This document shows, in pieces, positions 46,508 to 55,800 of a stretch of 64,000 nucleotides of DNA. Source of the stretch: Alphaproteobacteria bacterium (lineage in GTDB: Bacteria > Pseudomonadota > Alphaproteobacteria > Micropepsales > Micropepsaceae); the NCBI GenBank assembly GCA_028871795.1, contig JAGWMG010000001.1:278786-342785 (forward strand). The letters run 5' to 3'. The notes below the pieces were generated by a model. That model had not been told where the DNA came from. It did no database searches and saw only the letters and a list, made by a program, of their open reading frames with translations. How positions within the stretch are numbered: position 1 is the first letter of the stretch; every line of letters starts with the position of its first letter. A program made the position numbers and the translations under genes.

Positions 46508-46732
46508 CTACCGCGCCTTCTTAGGTGCCGGATCGAGCAGTGTGCCCGGCGATACATCTAGCGTTTTGGCCAATTTGCCGACGATCGTGAGTGTGGGGTT
46601 GCGGACGCCACGCTCGATCCCGCTGACATAGGTGCGATGGATGCCGCTTTCGAAGGACAAGTCCTCCTGGGACCAGCCCTTTTCGCGCCTAAACCGCTGG
46701 ATGTTGAGGTCAAGCTGCCTGCGGATATCCAT
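46508..46732 (-). CDS. XRE-family HTH protein (74 aa)
   Basis: This is a minimal Cro/CI-type DNA-binding protein, almost entirely one HTH (LNIQRFRREKGWSQEDLSFESGIHRTYVSGIERGVRNPTLTIVGKLAKTLDV). Proteins of this size often act as element repressors or as controller proteins of restriction systems. It is divergent from the PD-(D/E)XK-like gene by about 90 bp, an arrangement seen with C-proteins, so control of that gene is possible. Confidence 0.85.
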   Translation of the reverse strand: MDIRRQLDLNIQRFRREKGWSQEDLSFESGIHRTYVSGIERGVRNPTLTIVGKLAKTLDVSPGTLLDPAPKKAR

Positions 46733-46825
46733 GGCCGAAGGGGACGGCGATGTAGCCGATCGATCTACAGCCGATGAGTCACATTCCGCTTGACTTGAGG
46801 CCGCCCGGCAAGCGTTGCTGGCCCC

Positions 46826-47320
46826 ATGAAAACCGGCGATCCGGCCCTGGAATCAAGGCTGACAAGCACCCAGATTGGCGCAATCGGCGAGGCCGTCATT
46901 GCCGCCGGTCTGATGCTGGCGTCAGATGGCCGGCTCGCTCCATTCAAGCCATTTGCCGATGACGACGGGATCGACTTGCTCCTCTTCGACAAGGTGACCA
47001 AGCAGGCCGTTCCGCTCCAGGTCAAATGCCGCACAAAGGTCGACGACGATAGCGCCGAAACGGTGCAGTTCGACGTGCGGCGCGGCAAGTGTCCACCCGG
47101 CGGATTTGTTCTCACTGCCTTGCTGGATGGCGCCTCGGTTCGAACCGTGTGGCTCGTCCCGGTCCAAGAGTTCAAAACTCGTGCCCAACAGAAAGCCGAG
47201 AAGTTTGTAATGGTGGCAAGTGCCAAGCCCACCGCAAATGATCAATATCGCGTGTTTCGGCATGACGGTCTGGCAACCGCAGCCCGTGCGATCCTCGCGC
47301 AACTCTCGTCCGCGCCGTAG
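46826..47320 (+). CDS. PD-(D/E)XK nuclease-like protein
   Basis: This 164-aa protein has the core of a PD-(D/E)XK nuclease fold: GAIGEAVIAAGLML (Glu), FKPFADDDGIDLLLF (Asp) and VPLQVKCRTKVDD (Q-x-K). It resembles DUF4365-like and intron-associated nuclease folds rather than a known restriction enzyme. The remainder (RTVWLVPVQEFKTRAQQKAEKFVMVASAK) is typical of the fold. With a divergent XRE protein it could be an orphan defence or repair nuclease; the substrate is unknown. Confidence 0.65.
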   Translation: MKTGDPALESRLTSTQIGAIGEAVIAAGLMLASDGRLAPFKPFADDDGIDLLLFDKVTKQAVPLQVKCRTKVDDDSAETVQFDVRRGKCPPGGFVLTALLDGASVRTVWLVPVQEFKTRAQQKAEKFVMVASAKPTANDQYRVFRHDGLATAARAILAQLSSAP

Positions 47321-47405
47321 GTATTAGGGCGACGGTTAAACGAGCCTTCCAGACACGAGTGGACTTCCGGCGCGAAGAGAGCGTTCCTGGCGACCGGAGG
47401 TCGCC

Positions 47406-47669
47406 ATGGAAAATCATCACCGGGACCTGGCTCGGAGGTTGTTCGTCGTTGCGACCGAACTCGTGGAAGATGTCCACGAGGCGGCCGTAGCGGGCCAGTC
47501 TCCGAAGCTGACTATTCCTCTCTGCCTCGATGTGGCGCGCCACCTTCGGGGCGTGGCCGACGCGCTTGGCGCGCTTGCAGTGACGGCAGAGACCGTGGCC
47601 CGATCGGCCGGTAGGCGCGACAAAACCAAAACCAGCCCAGTACGGAGCCGGCGCCAAAATCCCCGTTGA
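47406..47669 (+). CDS. Small hypothetical protein (87 aa)
   Basis: This short helical protein (RDLARRLFVVATELVEDVHEAAVAG..., then a basic tail RRDKTKTSPVRSRRQNPR) has a good GGAGG ribosome site. It resembles no family I know. It sits ahead of the DUF3489 gene in the recombinase-containing element. The antisense ORF over it is a shadow. Confidence 0.45.
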   Translation: MENHHRDLARRLFVVATELVEDVHEAAVAGQSPKLTIPLCLDVARHLRGVADALGALAVTAETVARSAGRRDKTKTSPVRSRRQNPR

Positions 47670-47920
47670 TCCAATTCGAACCCGCAGGCGCGAGACCGTG
47701 CTGAATGGTCTAGCCCACGAGCCCTCGATGGCTGGATGTGCGCGATCTTCGCCAGAAGATTGCTCGCATTCGACTGGACTTCCATGGTGACAAGAGCGTT
47801 GCTGTCCAGGTCCTTAGCGGCCTGTGCACCGCTTCGGGATTCACCTCGCCGGTCGCTGTCCGACCTGCGGGGCTTTGGCAGTGACGGCGCGAGCGCCGAT
47901 CGTAACCAAAGGAGATCCCG

Positions 47921-48493
47921 ATGAAGCTCACCGATTCCCAACTCGTAATCCTCTCCGCTGCCGCCAAGCGCGATGACGGCGCCATCCTGCCGCTTCTAAA
48001 GTCCGTAAAGCTCAACAAGGGCGCAGTTACGCTCGTGCTCAAGAGCCTTCTCAAGCACAAGCTCGTCACTGAACGAGATGCAGCACCCGGCGATGAAGCC
48101 TGGCGTGAACAGAGGGACGGACGGCGCTGCACGCTCGCGATCACGAACGCCGGTCTCAAGGCCTTGGGCGTCGAGGCCGCGCCTGAGTCGAAGGCTACTC
48201 AAACGAAGCCTGAATCCGTTCAGCGAAAGGCCGATGTAAAGACGACCGCGGCCGTGGCGAAGAACCCTTTGAGGGCGCCAAAACGCAAGGGGACAAAGTT
48301 GTCCCTCCTGATCGACCTCATGAAACGCAAAGGCGGAGCCACCATCGAGGAAGCCGCAAAGGCGACAGGCTGGCAGCACCATTCCGTGCGCGGCGCGATC
48401 AGCGGCGCGCTGAAAAAGAAGCGGGGACTCGAAGTGACCTCGACCTCGGTCGAAGGCCGCGGCCGCGTCTATCGCATCCCGGCGCAGGCCTGA
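47921..48493 (+). CDS. DUF3489 domain protein
   Basis: This 190-aa protein has an N-terminal winged-helix-like half (KLTDSQLVILSAAAKRDDGAILPL...) and a C-terminal DUF3489 (RKGTKLSLLIDLMKRKGGATIEEAAKATGWQHHSVRGAISGALKKKRGLEVTSTSVEGRGRVYRI), a DNA-binding-like fold. In alphaproteobacteria DUF3489, DUF2924 and a large serine recombinase recur together as a conserved integrative-element module, as here. It may assist recombination or regulate the element. A long lysine-rich linker joins the two halves. Confidence 0.88.
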   Translation: MKLTDSQLVILSAAAKRDDGAILPLLKSVKLNKGAVTLVLKSLLKHKLVTERDAAPGDEAWREQRDGRRCTLAITNAGLKALGVEAAPESKATQTKPESVQRKADVKTTAAVAKNPLRAPKRKGTKLSLLIDLMKRKGGATIEEAAKATGWQHHSVRGAISGALKKKRGLEVTSTSVEGRGRVYRIPAQA

Positions 48494-48521
48494 TCTCCCC
48501 ACGGGCATGGGAGTAAAATCA

Positions 48522-48707
48522 ATGGATACGAGGAACATCAGCCCGTTCTTGCGGCGTCCGCTGCGCAGCCTTCAGGAGTTCATTCAGAAGCGACCTCCGC
48601 AATCGAAGGACGCGCAGATGGTATCGAAGGAGAATGAGCCCAATGATCCGGTAACCACGCAACCCCCTATCGGTGGATCTTCAACCGATACGTCAGGCAG
48701 GGGGTGA
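48522..48707 (+). CDS. Small hypothetical protein (61 aa)
   Basis: This short ORF (MDTRNISPFLRRPLRSLQEFIQKRPPQ...) has a GGGAG ribosome site at good spacing and sits between DUF3489 and DUF2924. It is basic at first and then rich in Pro/Thr/Ser. I recognise no family. It could be a real element gene because it nearly abuts the next start. Confidence 0.4.
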   Translation: MDTRNISPFLRRPLRSLQEFIQKRPPQSKDAQMVSKENEPNDPVTTQPPIGGSSTDTSGRG

Positions 48708-48709
48708 TC

Positions 48710-49198
48710 GTGGCTCGAACATTGGCTCAGCTGAAGGAACGCTTGGAGGAACCCTCGAAACTCGGCGCGCTTGATCTGCGCGCCGAGTGGGCTGCTTTGT
48801 TTGGCCGCCCCTCTCCGCGGCACGTGAGCCGCGACATCCTCTTGCGGGGTATGGCCTATCGGCTGCAGGAGCAGATGTATGGCGGGCTCAAGCGGGCCAC
48901 ACTCAAGCAGCTGAAGCGCCTGGCCGCTGAACTTCGGGATGGCGGCTCGATCGCGCCGGCGCCGACCGCGTTGCTGCGGCCGGGCGTGCGGCTATTACGG
49001 GAATGGAATGGCGAAACCCAGATCGTCGAGGTGCTACCGGACGGCTTTGCCTGGCGCGGCGCTCAATATCAGTCGTTGTCGGCAATCGCCCGCGCCATCA
49101 CCGGGGTCCAATGGTCCGGACCAAAGTTCTTTGGGCTGCTCGATAAGCACCGCAAGGAAGCCACCGATCTGAGGGATCTGGCGGCGGCCCTCAAATGA
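48710..49198 (+). CDS. DUF2924 domain protein
   Basis: This 162-aa protein matches the DUF2924 layout: ALDLRAEWAALFGRPSPRHVSRDILLRGMAYRLQEQMYGGL, then LRPGVRLLREWNGETQIVEVLPDGFAWRGAQYQSLSAIARAITGVQWSGPKFFGL. These proteins accompany large serine recombinases in alphaproteobacterial elements and are thought to assist recombination. GTG 48710 has AGGGGG at correct distance; GTG 48704 is the alternative. Its stop overlaps the recombinase start by 4 bp. Confidence 0.9.
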   Translation: MARTLAQLKERLEEPSKLGALDLRAEWAALFGRPSPRHVSRDILLRGMAYRLQEQMYGGLKRATLKQLKRLAAELRDGGSIAPAPTALLRPGVRLLREWNGETQIVEVLPDGFAWRGAQYQSLSAIARAITGVQWSGPKFFGLLDKHRKEATDLRDLAAALK

Positions 49199-50934
49199 CC
49201 GAGCGCCAGAAAAAGACACTGCGCTGCGTCATATATACCCGCAAATCTTCGGAGGAGGGGCTGGAGCAGGAGTTCAACTCCCTCGAAGCGCAGCGGGAGG
49301 CCTGCGAGGCATATATAAGGAGTCAGGCGCACGAAGGGTGGCGCCTCGTTTCCGAGCGGTTCGACGATGGTGGGTTTTCGGGAGGGACGCTCGAACGCCC
49401 CGCACTCCAGCGGCTGCTTCAGAAGATCCGCGAGAAGCGCGTCGACGTCATCGTTATCTACAAGATCGACCGGCTAACCCGTTCGCTCATGGACTTTGCG
49501 AAGCTGGCCGAACTCTTCGAAAGCGAAGGTGTCTCGTTCGTCTCGGTAACGCAGCAGTTTAGCACCACGACCTCCATGGGCCGGTTGATGCTGAATGTCT
49601 TGCTTTCCTTCGCCCAGTTCGAACGTGAGATCACCGGGGAGCGCATCCGTGACAAGATCGCCGCCTCCAAAAAGAAGGGTATCTGGATGGGCGGCAACGT
49701 GCCCATCGGCTACGAGTTCAAGGACCGGGCTCTCATCATCAACGATGACGAGGCCGAGACGGTAAGGACGATATTCCGGCTCTATCTGGAGCAAGGCAAT
49801 GTGCGGAAGGTCTGGGTGGAGGCCGGTCGGCTTGGTCTCAAGACCAAAGTGAGACCCAAGTCGGATGGGCGGATCATTGGCGGGAACAGGTTCTTCCCGG
49901 GACATATATATAGCGTCCTCAAATGCCCTATCTATGTCGGGCGGATTCACCACAAGGGTGAGACCTTCCCTGGCAACCATGCCGCCATCATCGATTCTGA
50001 GACCTGGGATGCGGTACAGGCAAGACTAGCTGGGAATCGCGTGGACCGGCGTTCGTATCCCAACGCCAAAGATCCGAGCCCGCTCGTAGGCCTCATCTTT
50101 GATTCCAAAGGGACCCGCTTCACGCCAACTCACACTTCGAAGGGCGGTAAGCGTTACCGCTATTATGTCGACCAGGCCCTGACCAAAGGCATTACACCTG
50201 CGACGGCGGATATACCGCGTATTCCGGCGATGGAGATCGAGCATATCGTGCGCAAGGGGTTCGCCGATTTCTTGGCGAACACGAAGAATCTGCTGGATGC
50301 GTTGGGCGACGGTTTGAATGGTGTCGCGACCGAGCGCGCGCTCAAGCAGGCGCGTGCGCTGGAAGCGGAACTACGCGCGGCCACACCGTCATCTTGGATG
50401 CCGCTCATCCGACCGGCGCTACAACAGATTGTCATTGAAGAAAGGGCGATCCGGTTACGAATCGTGCGCGATGGGCTCCGCACAATTCTGTCGCCGCAGA
50501 GCGACCACAACTTAGCTCAATCTTCGGACGACACTGAAGAAGAGTATAGGCAGCAGATCTGTGAACATGTGATCGCCGCGCGTATGCGAACACGGAGCGG
50601 TGTCATAAAGCTCATCATTGGAAACGGTGCAGAGCGCACAATGACTGAGCCCGACTTAACGCTGTGTAAGATGATCGCCCGCGCACACGGATGGATCGAG
50701 CGGTTAAGTGCTGGACACGTCCATTCGGTACGAGCCCTCGCGAAAGCCGAAGGCATCACTGAATCATACGTCACGCGCGTCCTGCGGCTTGGCTTCCTTG
50801 CGCCTTCGGTCGTCGACACGATCCTCGACGGGCGACACCCGGTCGAGATCACTGCAGACCAGCTAACCTTGCGGGAGGACATCCCGACGATCTGGGTAGA
50901 TCAGAGGCGGCAGTTGGGATTTGATCCTGTTTAG
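49195..50934 (+). CDS. Large serine recombinase (integrase)
   Basis: This 579-aa serine integrase has a catalytic domain with the nucleophile in VIYTRKSSEEGLEQEFNSLEAQREAC, then DVIVIYKIDRLTRSLMDF and SFAQFEREITGERIRDKIAASKKKG. It is followed by a recombinase domain (NVPIGYEFKDRALIINDDEAETVRTIF), a zinc-ribbon-like region with few cysteines, and a C-terminal HTH-like part (GHVHSVRALAKAEGITESYVTRVLRLGFLAPSV). It would integrate and excise the surrounding element at a specific site. It is translationally coupled to DUF2924. No matching attL/attR pair is obvious. Confidence 0.95.
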   Translation: MTERQKKTLRCVIYTRKSSEEGLEQEFNSLEAQREACEAYIRSQAHEGWRLVSERFDDGGFSGGTLERPALQRLLQKIREKRVDVIVIYKIDRLTRSLMDFAKLAELFESEGVSFVSVTQQFSTTTSMGRLMLNVLLSFAQFEREITGERIRDKIAASKKKGIWMGGNVPIGYEFKDRALIINDDEAETVRTIFRLYLEQGNVRKVWVEAGRLGLKTKVRPKSDGRIIGGNRFFPGHIYSVLKCPIYVGRIHHKGETFPGNHAAIIDSETWDAVQARLAGNRVDRRSYPNAKDPSPLVGLIFDSKGTRFTPTHTSKGGKRYRYYVDQALTKGITPATADIPRIPAMEIEHIVRKGFADFLANTKNLLDALGDGLNGVATERALKQARALEAELRAATPSSWMPLIRPALQQIVIEERAIRLRIVRDGLRTILSPQSDHNLAQSSDDTEEEYRQQICEHVIAARMRTRSGVIKLIIGNGAERTMTEPDLTLCKMIARAHGWIERLSAGHVHSVRALAKAEGITESYVTRVLRLGFLAPSVVDTILDGRHPVEITADQLTLREDIPTIWVDQRRQLGFDPV

Positions 50935-51488
50935 GTCCGCTTTTCAAAGCGAACACTCTCCGTGCGGTTGGCAGGACCCGACGGAAACGCTCTGACCACC
51001 GCACGTTAACGCGGCAAGAATTTTCAACCGCGTCTGGCTGTAAACCGAGGAGGGCTATGAGTGACAGCCGACGTGATCGAAGCGCAGCGAAGGACCAGAT
51101 TCCGGAGTAGGGGGTTCGGCCTGTACGGAGCGAAGCGAAGGAAAGCCAGGGATACTCCCGGCATCTGGCTCGCAAAGGCTGAGGTACGCCGCACAAAAGG
51201 GAGCGCTGCCCACAGCCTCTACCCAGGTGAAGGATCGTCACGCGTCAGGGCCAAGACCTGCCGCGCATGGCTTTGGGGCGTCGCGCGCCCGTGAACCGAG
51301 CCCGCAAAGGCACGCACCGCAGCTGCGCTTGCCCGATTGCCAGTTTTTTCAAGGAGTTATGCTTCAAAAAACGACGCTTGGTGTAGAATAAGGCCGCAAG
51401 GGCAGCTGCGAAATATTTCTCTATCGGCATTTCCGGTTTTCCCGCGGACAGACGATTGGAGGGTTAGGCGCCTGCTTGGAGAATGATC
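50935..51488. other. Noncoding region between the integrase and the conjugation operon
   Basis: About 550 bp have no convincing gene. A 17-codon ORF at 51057 with a good ribosome site (GAGGAGGG) may be a leader or remnant. The stretch near 51300-51420 probably holds the operon promoter, but I see no clear -35/-10 pair. It may also contain one end of the integrase element. Confidence 0.4.
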
Positions 51489-52268
51489 ATGGTCGTGTCC
51501 ACGGAGCTTGAAGACCCTGGTGACGATGCGCCGCAGGCTGCACCCAAAGCTGGCGGCGCCGAAAAGAAATGGGATGGGGTCGTTCGTCGCCCTCTTGCCA
51601 GCTGCGACAGACGCCCAGAGGTCGAGGTGGAGTTAGGATCGTGGTTGGCCTTGGAAGAAGTGCAACAGCGTCTTGCGCTCCGCGAAGTTATTGAGGGTGG
51701 CCGCGCTGTCAGTGCTGAAGCGCTGGTTCATATGTGCCGCCGGGCACATGAAGCCGGCGACCGGCGAATGCTAAACCTGGCATTCGAGGCTCTCAGCAAA
51801 GTCGTAACGCCTCTCCTCTTGTCGCAGGCCTGGGGGATGTCGAGGGAAGACCGGCGCGACCAGGCCCAGCAGGTACTTCTGGAGACGTTCGCGGCGATCC
51901 AGAACGGCAAGGCAGATCTGGCGGAAAGTCTATTTCCTGCTTTCTCCTTGCGAAGAACCATTTCACTCTATCGGGCACGGCGAGCACGCTTTGAAGGCGT
52001 CAATCGCAGAATCGAGCCAACTGAAACAATCGATCCTCTTGACAGCATTCCGGATCGTGTTCCAAGCGCCGAAGCGCGAGCATTGCTCACATTGGCGCTC
52101 GACAAGTTACCACCGAAACATCGGGCAGCGTTCATCCAGTATCACAACTTCGATATGACACAGGAGGAAATTGCCGCTCATCACAGAGTCGACGTGCGCA
52201 CGGTCCGTTCTTGGTTGAAGAAGGCCAGCGCCGCGGTCGGACTTACTGGAGACGAAAATGACCGCTAA
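51489..52268 (+). CDS. Sigma-70-like regulator at the head of the conjugation operon
   Basis: This 259-aa protein has a C-terminal sigma region 4-type HTH (ALDKLPPKHRAAFIQYHNFDMTQEEIAAHHRVDVRTVRSWLKKASAAVG) and an upstream helical part resembling region 2 (MLNLAFEALSKVVTPLLLSQAWGMSREDRRDQAQQVLLETFAAIQ). It probably directs RNA polymerase to, or regulates, this operon. The start at 51489 has GGAG seven bases upstream; ATG 51483 is too close. It overlaps the next gene by 11 bp, the arrangement of sigma/anti-sigma pairs. The N-terminal 55 residues are unlike standard ECF sigma factors. Confidence 0.82.
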   Translation: MVVSTELEDPGDDAPQAAPKAGGAEKKWDGVVRRPLASCDRRPEVEVELGSWLALEEVQQRLALREVIEGGRAVSAEALVHMCRRAHEAGDRRMLNLAFEALSKVVTPLLLSQAWGMSREDRRDQAQQVLLETFAAIQNGKADLAESLFPAFSLRRTISLYRARRARFEGVNRRIEPTETIDPLDSIPDRVPSAEARALLTLALDKLPPKHRAAFIQYHNFDMTQEEIAAHHRVDVRTVRSWLKKASAAVGLTGDENDR

Positions 52269-52881
52269 TCAGAACCACAAGCCCGCACTTGAGGACGTGC
52301 TGGCTTTGATCGCCGCCGCACCGGCACCGCCGGACGCACAGGTCCTGCGCGCCTGGATGGCGAAGTATCCCGAGTTTGCTGATGAGATCGTCGAATTTGC
52401 GACCGATTGGGTCGAGATGGAGGTTGCGCGCGCCGAGATCCCGGTCGTAGCCGAAGATGTCGACGTGGTTGTGAACAGAACCATGAGCCGCGTTCAGGCG
52501 CTGCTGGATGCCGCAGAGCGGTCAGATATGTTGACCGATCTTGCGGCAGACATCCACGCGGCTGGTTATGATTTTGACTCGTTCCAACTCACGGTCAACA
52601 TTGACCGATCGATCTTGGATTGCCTGATCGCTCGGCTTGTTAAGCCGGCGACGGTGCCAGCCAAACTTGTGTCGATTTTGGCCGACACGGTGAACCGCTC
52701 AAGCGATCGCATACGTGATTACCTGCGCTTGCCACCGCAACCGGTCGCAGCTTACAAGTCTCGGACGCGACCAGACATCAAACAGGCCGACTTCGCGCTC
52801 GTTGTCCAGCACTCGCAACTATCCGAGGCGGACAAAGCGCGTTGGCTCGCGGAAGCGCCAGATCCGGCCTTGCGAGCGTAA
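52258..52881 (+). CDS. Unknown protein coupled to the sigma-like gene (possible anti-sigma/sensor)
   Basis: This 207-aa soluble helical protein opens ALEDVLALIAAAPAPPDAQVLRAWMAKYPEFADEIVEFATDWVEME, a pattern I associate with short proteins next to ImmA/IrrE peptidases, followed by a longer helical part (DIHAAGYDFDSFQLTVNIDRSILDCLIARL). GGAGACGAAA precedes ATG 52258. It lies between a sigma-like gene and a metallopeptidase fusion, so the peptidase may cleave it. I recognise no named family. No membrane segment is present. Confidence 0.78.
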   Translation: MTANQNHKPALEDVLALIAAAPAPPDAQVLRAWMAKYPEFADEIVEFATDWVEMEVARAEIPVVAEDVDVVVNRTMSRVQALLDAAERSDMLTDLAADIHAAGYDFDSFQLTVNIDRSILDCLIARLVKPATVPAKLVSILADTVNRSSDRIRDYLRLPPQPVAAYKSRTRPDIKQADFALVVQHSQLSEADKARWLAEAPDPALRA

Positions 52882-52884
52882 GAT

Positions 52885-55800
52885 ATGGACAGCTTCGGCG
52901 CCGTGCGCGCGCTTGCGAATATGAAGCACGCGCTTATGCGGGCGAAGGCCGGCGGCAAATCCTCGGCAGCCGCTCTGTTGACCGCCGCGCGCGAGACTGA
53001 AGCCGTCACCGCCCAGAGCGTAGCTCCGGATCACCCGCTTCTGGCGGGCGGTGATGGCGCTCTCCACCGCGCAGGCTCGGCGCGATCGATCTATATCTCA
53101 GCAGCCATTGATCCCGAATTGGCCGCCTATGTCGAAGCGCATGAGTTTGGGCATCTGTGGATTGAGACGCCGAATGATCCGGTGATCGTCCCGCGTGGAT
53201 CCGATCCCGGTACACCGGAGGAGCCGACCCCGCTGGGGCTGCGGCGTGTCGAGGTCTATAGTGCTCAGGAACATCGCGAGCGGTGCGCCAATGTGTTTGC
53301 GCGCGAGTTTCTGCTCCCACGCGATGAGGCGCGGCGTCTGTTCATTGACGGTGGTCAATCGGCCGTCAGCATTGCGAGCAGCCTTGGCCTCCCCACCGGG
53401 CTTGTCCATCAGCAACTCGCCGTTGCACTGCTGTTGCCGGAGCCAGCGTCAGCCAACGCCAAGGCGGCGCCGAGCGAAAGGCCGGGGCTCGACGCGTCGC
53501 AAAAAAAAGCGGCCGAGCACGAAGGATCGCCGCTCCTGGTTGAAGCAGGTCCCGGGACCGGCAAAACGCGCACACTCATTGCCAGGGTCGAGCATCTCTT
53601 AGCCAATCACGTTCCGACGCCATCGATCTTGGTGCTCACGTTCTCGAACAAAGCGGCTCGAGAGATCAGGGAACGCGTTGCCGCAAGCGTTCCGGCCGCC
53701 GCGACCGAGTTGTGGGCGGGTACCTTCCATGCCTTCGGTCTCGAACTCGTGCGCAAGTTCGGTCATCTGGATGGGATTCGCGAGCCCGTCCAGTTGCTCG
53801 ATCAGGCGGACCAGCTTGCCTTTCTCGAGCGTGAACTTCCGGCGCTGGGCCTGGATCACTATCTGCGGCTGCATGAGCCATTGCTGGAACTTCGGTACAT
53901 TCTGGGAGCGATTTCGCGTGCGAAGGATGAGGTGTTTTCGCCTGCCGACTACGCGGCTGCCGCCGTCCGCATGCAGAATGCGGCGCGGAACGACGAGGAT
54001 AGGCTCAAGGCGGACAAGGCTGGGGAAGTCGCGCGCGTCTATAACCACTATGAGAGGCGGATCCGGGCCGATGGCATTGTCGACTTCGCCGATTTGATCA
54101 ATCGGCCGATCGAGATCCTGCGCAAACACCCAGACATATGTGACGAACTGCGAACACAATATCGGCATTTGCTCGTCGACGAATACCAGGACGTCAACCG
54201 TGCCAGCGCGCTCTTGCTCAAGGAACTCACCGGTGACGGCGAACGTCTTTGGGTGGTCGGCGATGCGCGCCAGTCGATCTACCGATTTCGCGGGGCTGCT
54301 CCCATTAACACACGAGATTTCGAGAAGGATTACCCGAACGGTAAGCGCAAACCGCTGGCTGTGAACTACCGCTCTCGCAAGCAGATTGTTGATACCTTCG
54401 GCGCCTATGCGAAGGGTATGCGGGTGGGCAGAGGACGAAGTTGCGAGCTTGAAGCCAAGCGCGGCGAAGGGGTCAATCCCGTCGACTGCCATATCGCGAC
54501 AGACCGCAATGCGGAAATCGCAGGGATCGCGGCGACGATTGCCGCGCTTAAAGCGGACGGCGTGGCCTATCGCGACCAGGCAGTGCTCTGCCGCACGCAT
54601 GGCAATCTGGAGAAGATCGCGTTGGGTCTGGAAGCAGCCGGATTCCCGGTTCTATATCTCGGCGATCTGTTCGAGCGGCCCGAGATCCGGGACCTGCTTG
54701 CGCTACTCTCCTTTGTCTCCGAGCCGCACAGAGGCGGGCTCCACCGCGTCGCGACCTTGGCTCCGTATCGCACGCCCTTGCACGACGTGCGCGTCCTGCT
54801 CGACCATGCGGCGGCCACCGAAAAGACACCATTAGCGGCGCTCGCCGATGCGGGTGCACTCCCAGGTCTCTCAGCAGACGGGCGCAGGGCGCTGGTATGT
54901 CTCAGCGCCGATGTCGCGTCTGTTGGCTTCAAAACAGGTCCCGGCGCATTCTTGTGCGACATGCTGTTTAACCGCGGTGCGTTGCTACGCGCGCATCTTG
55001 AAGGCAACACGGCGGCCGATCAGCACCGTCGTCTGGCTGTCCATCAATTTCTGCAATTCGCGATTGAGAACGATACGCCCGGCGAAGGCGATCCCAAGCG
55101 CAGCTTGCTCAATTGGGTGCGCCGCCTCGAAGTGTTCGGTGACGAGCGTGCGCTTCGCGACCCGCCTGTGGCGGTAGAGGAAATCGACGCCGTACGGTTG
55201 ATGACGGTCCATGCCAGCAAGGGATTGGAATTCAAGGTGGTGCACTTGCCGACCTTGGGCGCCGGAATCTTTCCGCTGCGCTGGCAAGGCGAACGGTGTC
55301 CGGCGCCGCTTGGCATGTTGCCGACCATTGTCGCGGATGACCATAAGGAAGAGGAGGAGTGCCTCTTCTTTGTCGCGCTCTCGCGTGCCCGTGATCATCT
55401 TTCATTGTCGCGGGCCCAACGCTATTCGGACAAGCAGGCCTCAAACCCGTCGGATGCCCTGAAGTCGATCGCGTCTCGGCTGCCGCGCGCGTGCGACGGC
55501 CCTCCCACTTGGACAGGTCGCCTTCCCGACGTCATTGATACCGGCGAGCGCGCGGACTTAAAGGTTACCGTCCGCGAGCATGATGGAGGCGACATTGAAC
55601 TCTATCTCGGCTGTCCGCGACGTTATCTCTATCAAGTCGTGCTGGGGCTTAGCGGGTCGCGCGAGGATAACGGATATGTACGTTTCCATCGTGCGGTCTA
55701 TCGGGTATTGCGATGGATGGGCGGCCAGGGCGATGTCATCGAGACAGGCGCTCTGATGGCCGAGTTCGAGCGCGCCTGGTCGGATATCGGTCCATTCGAT

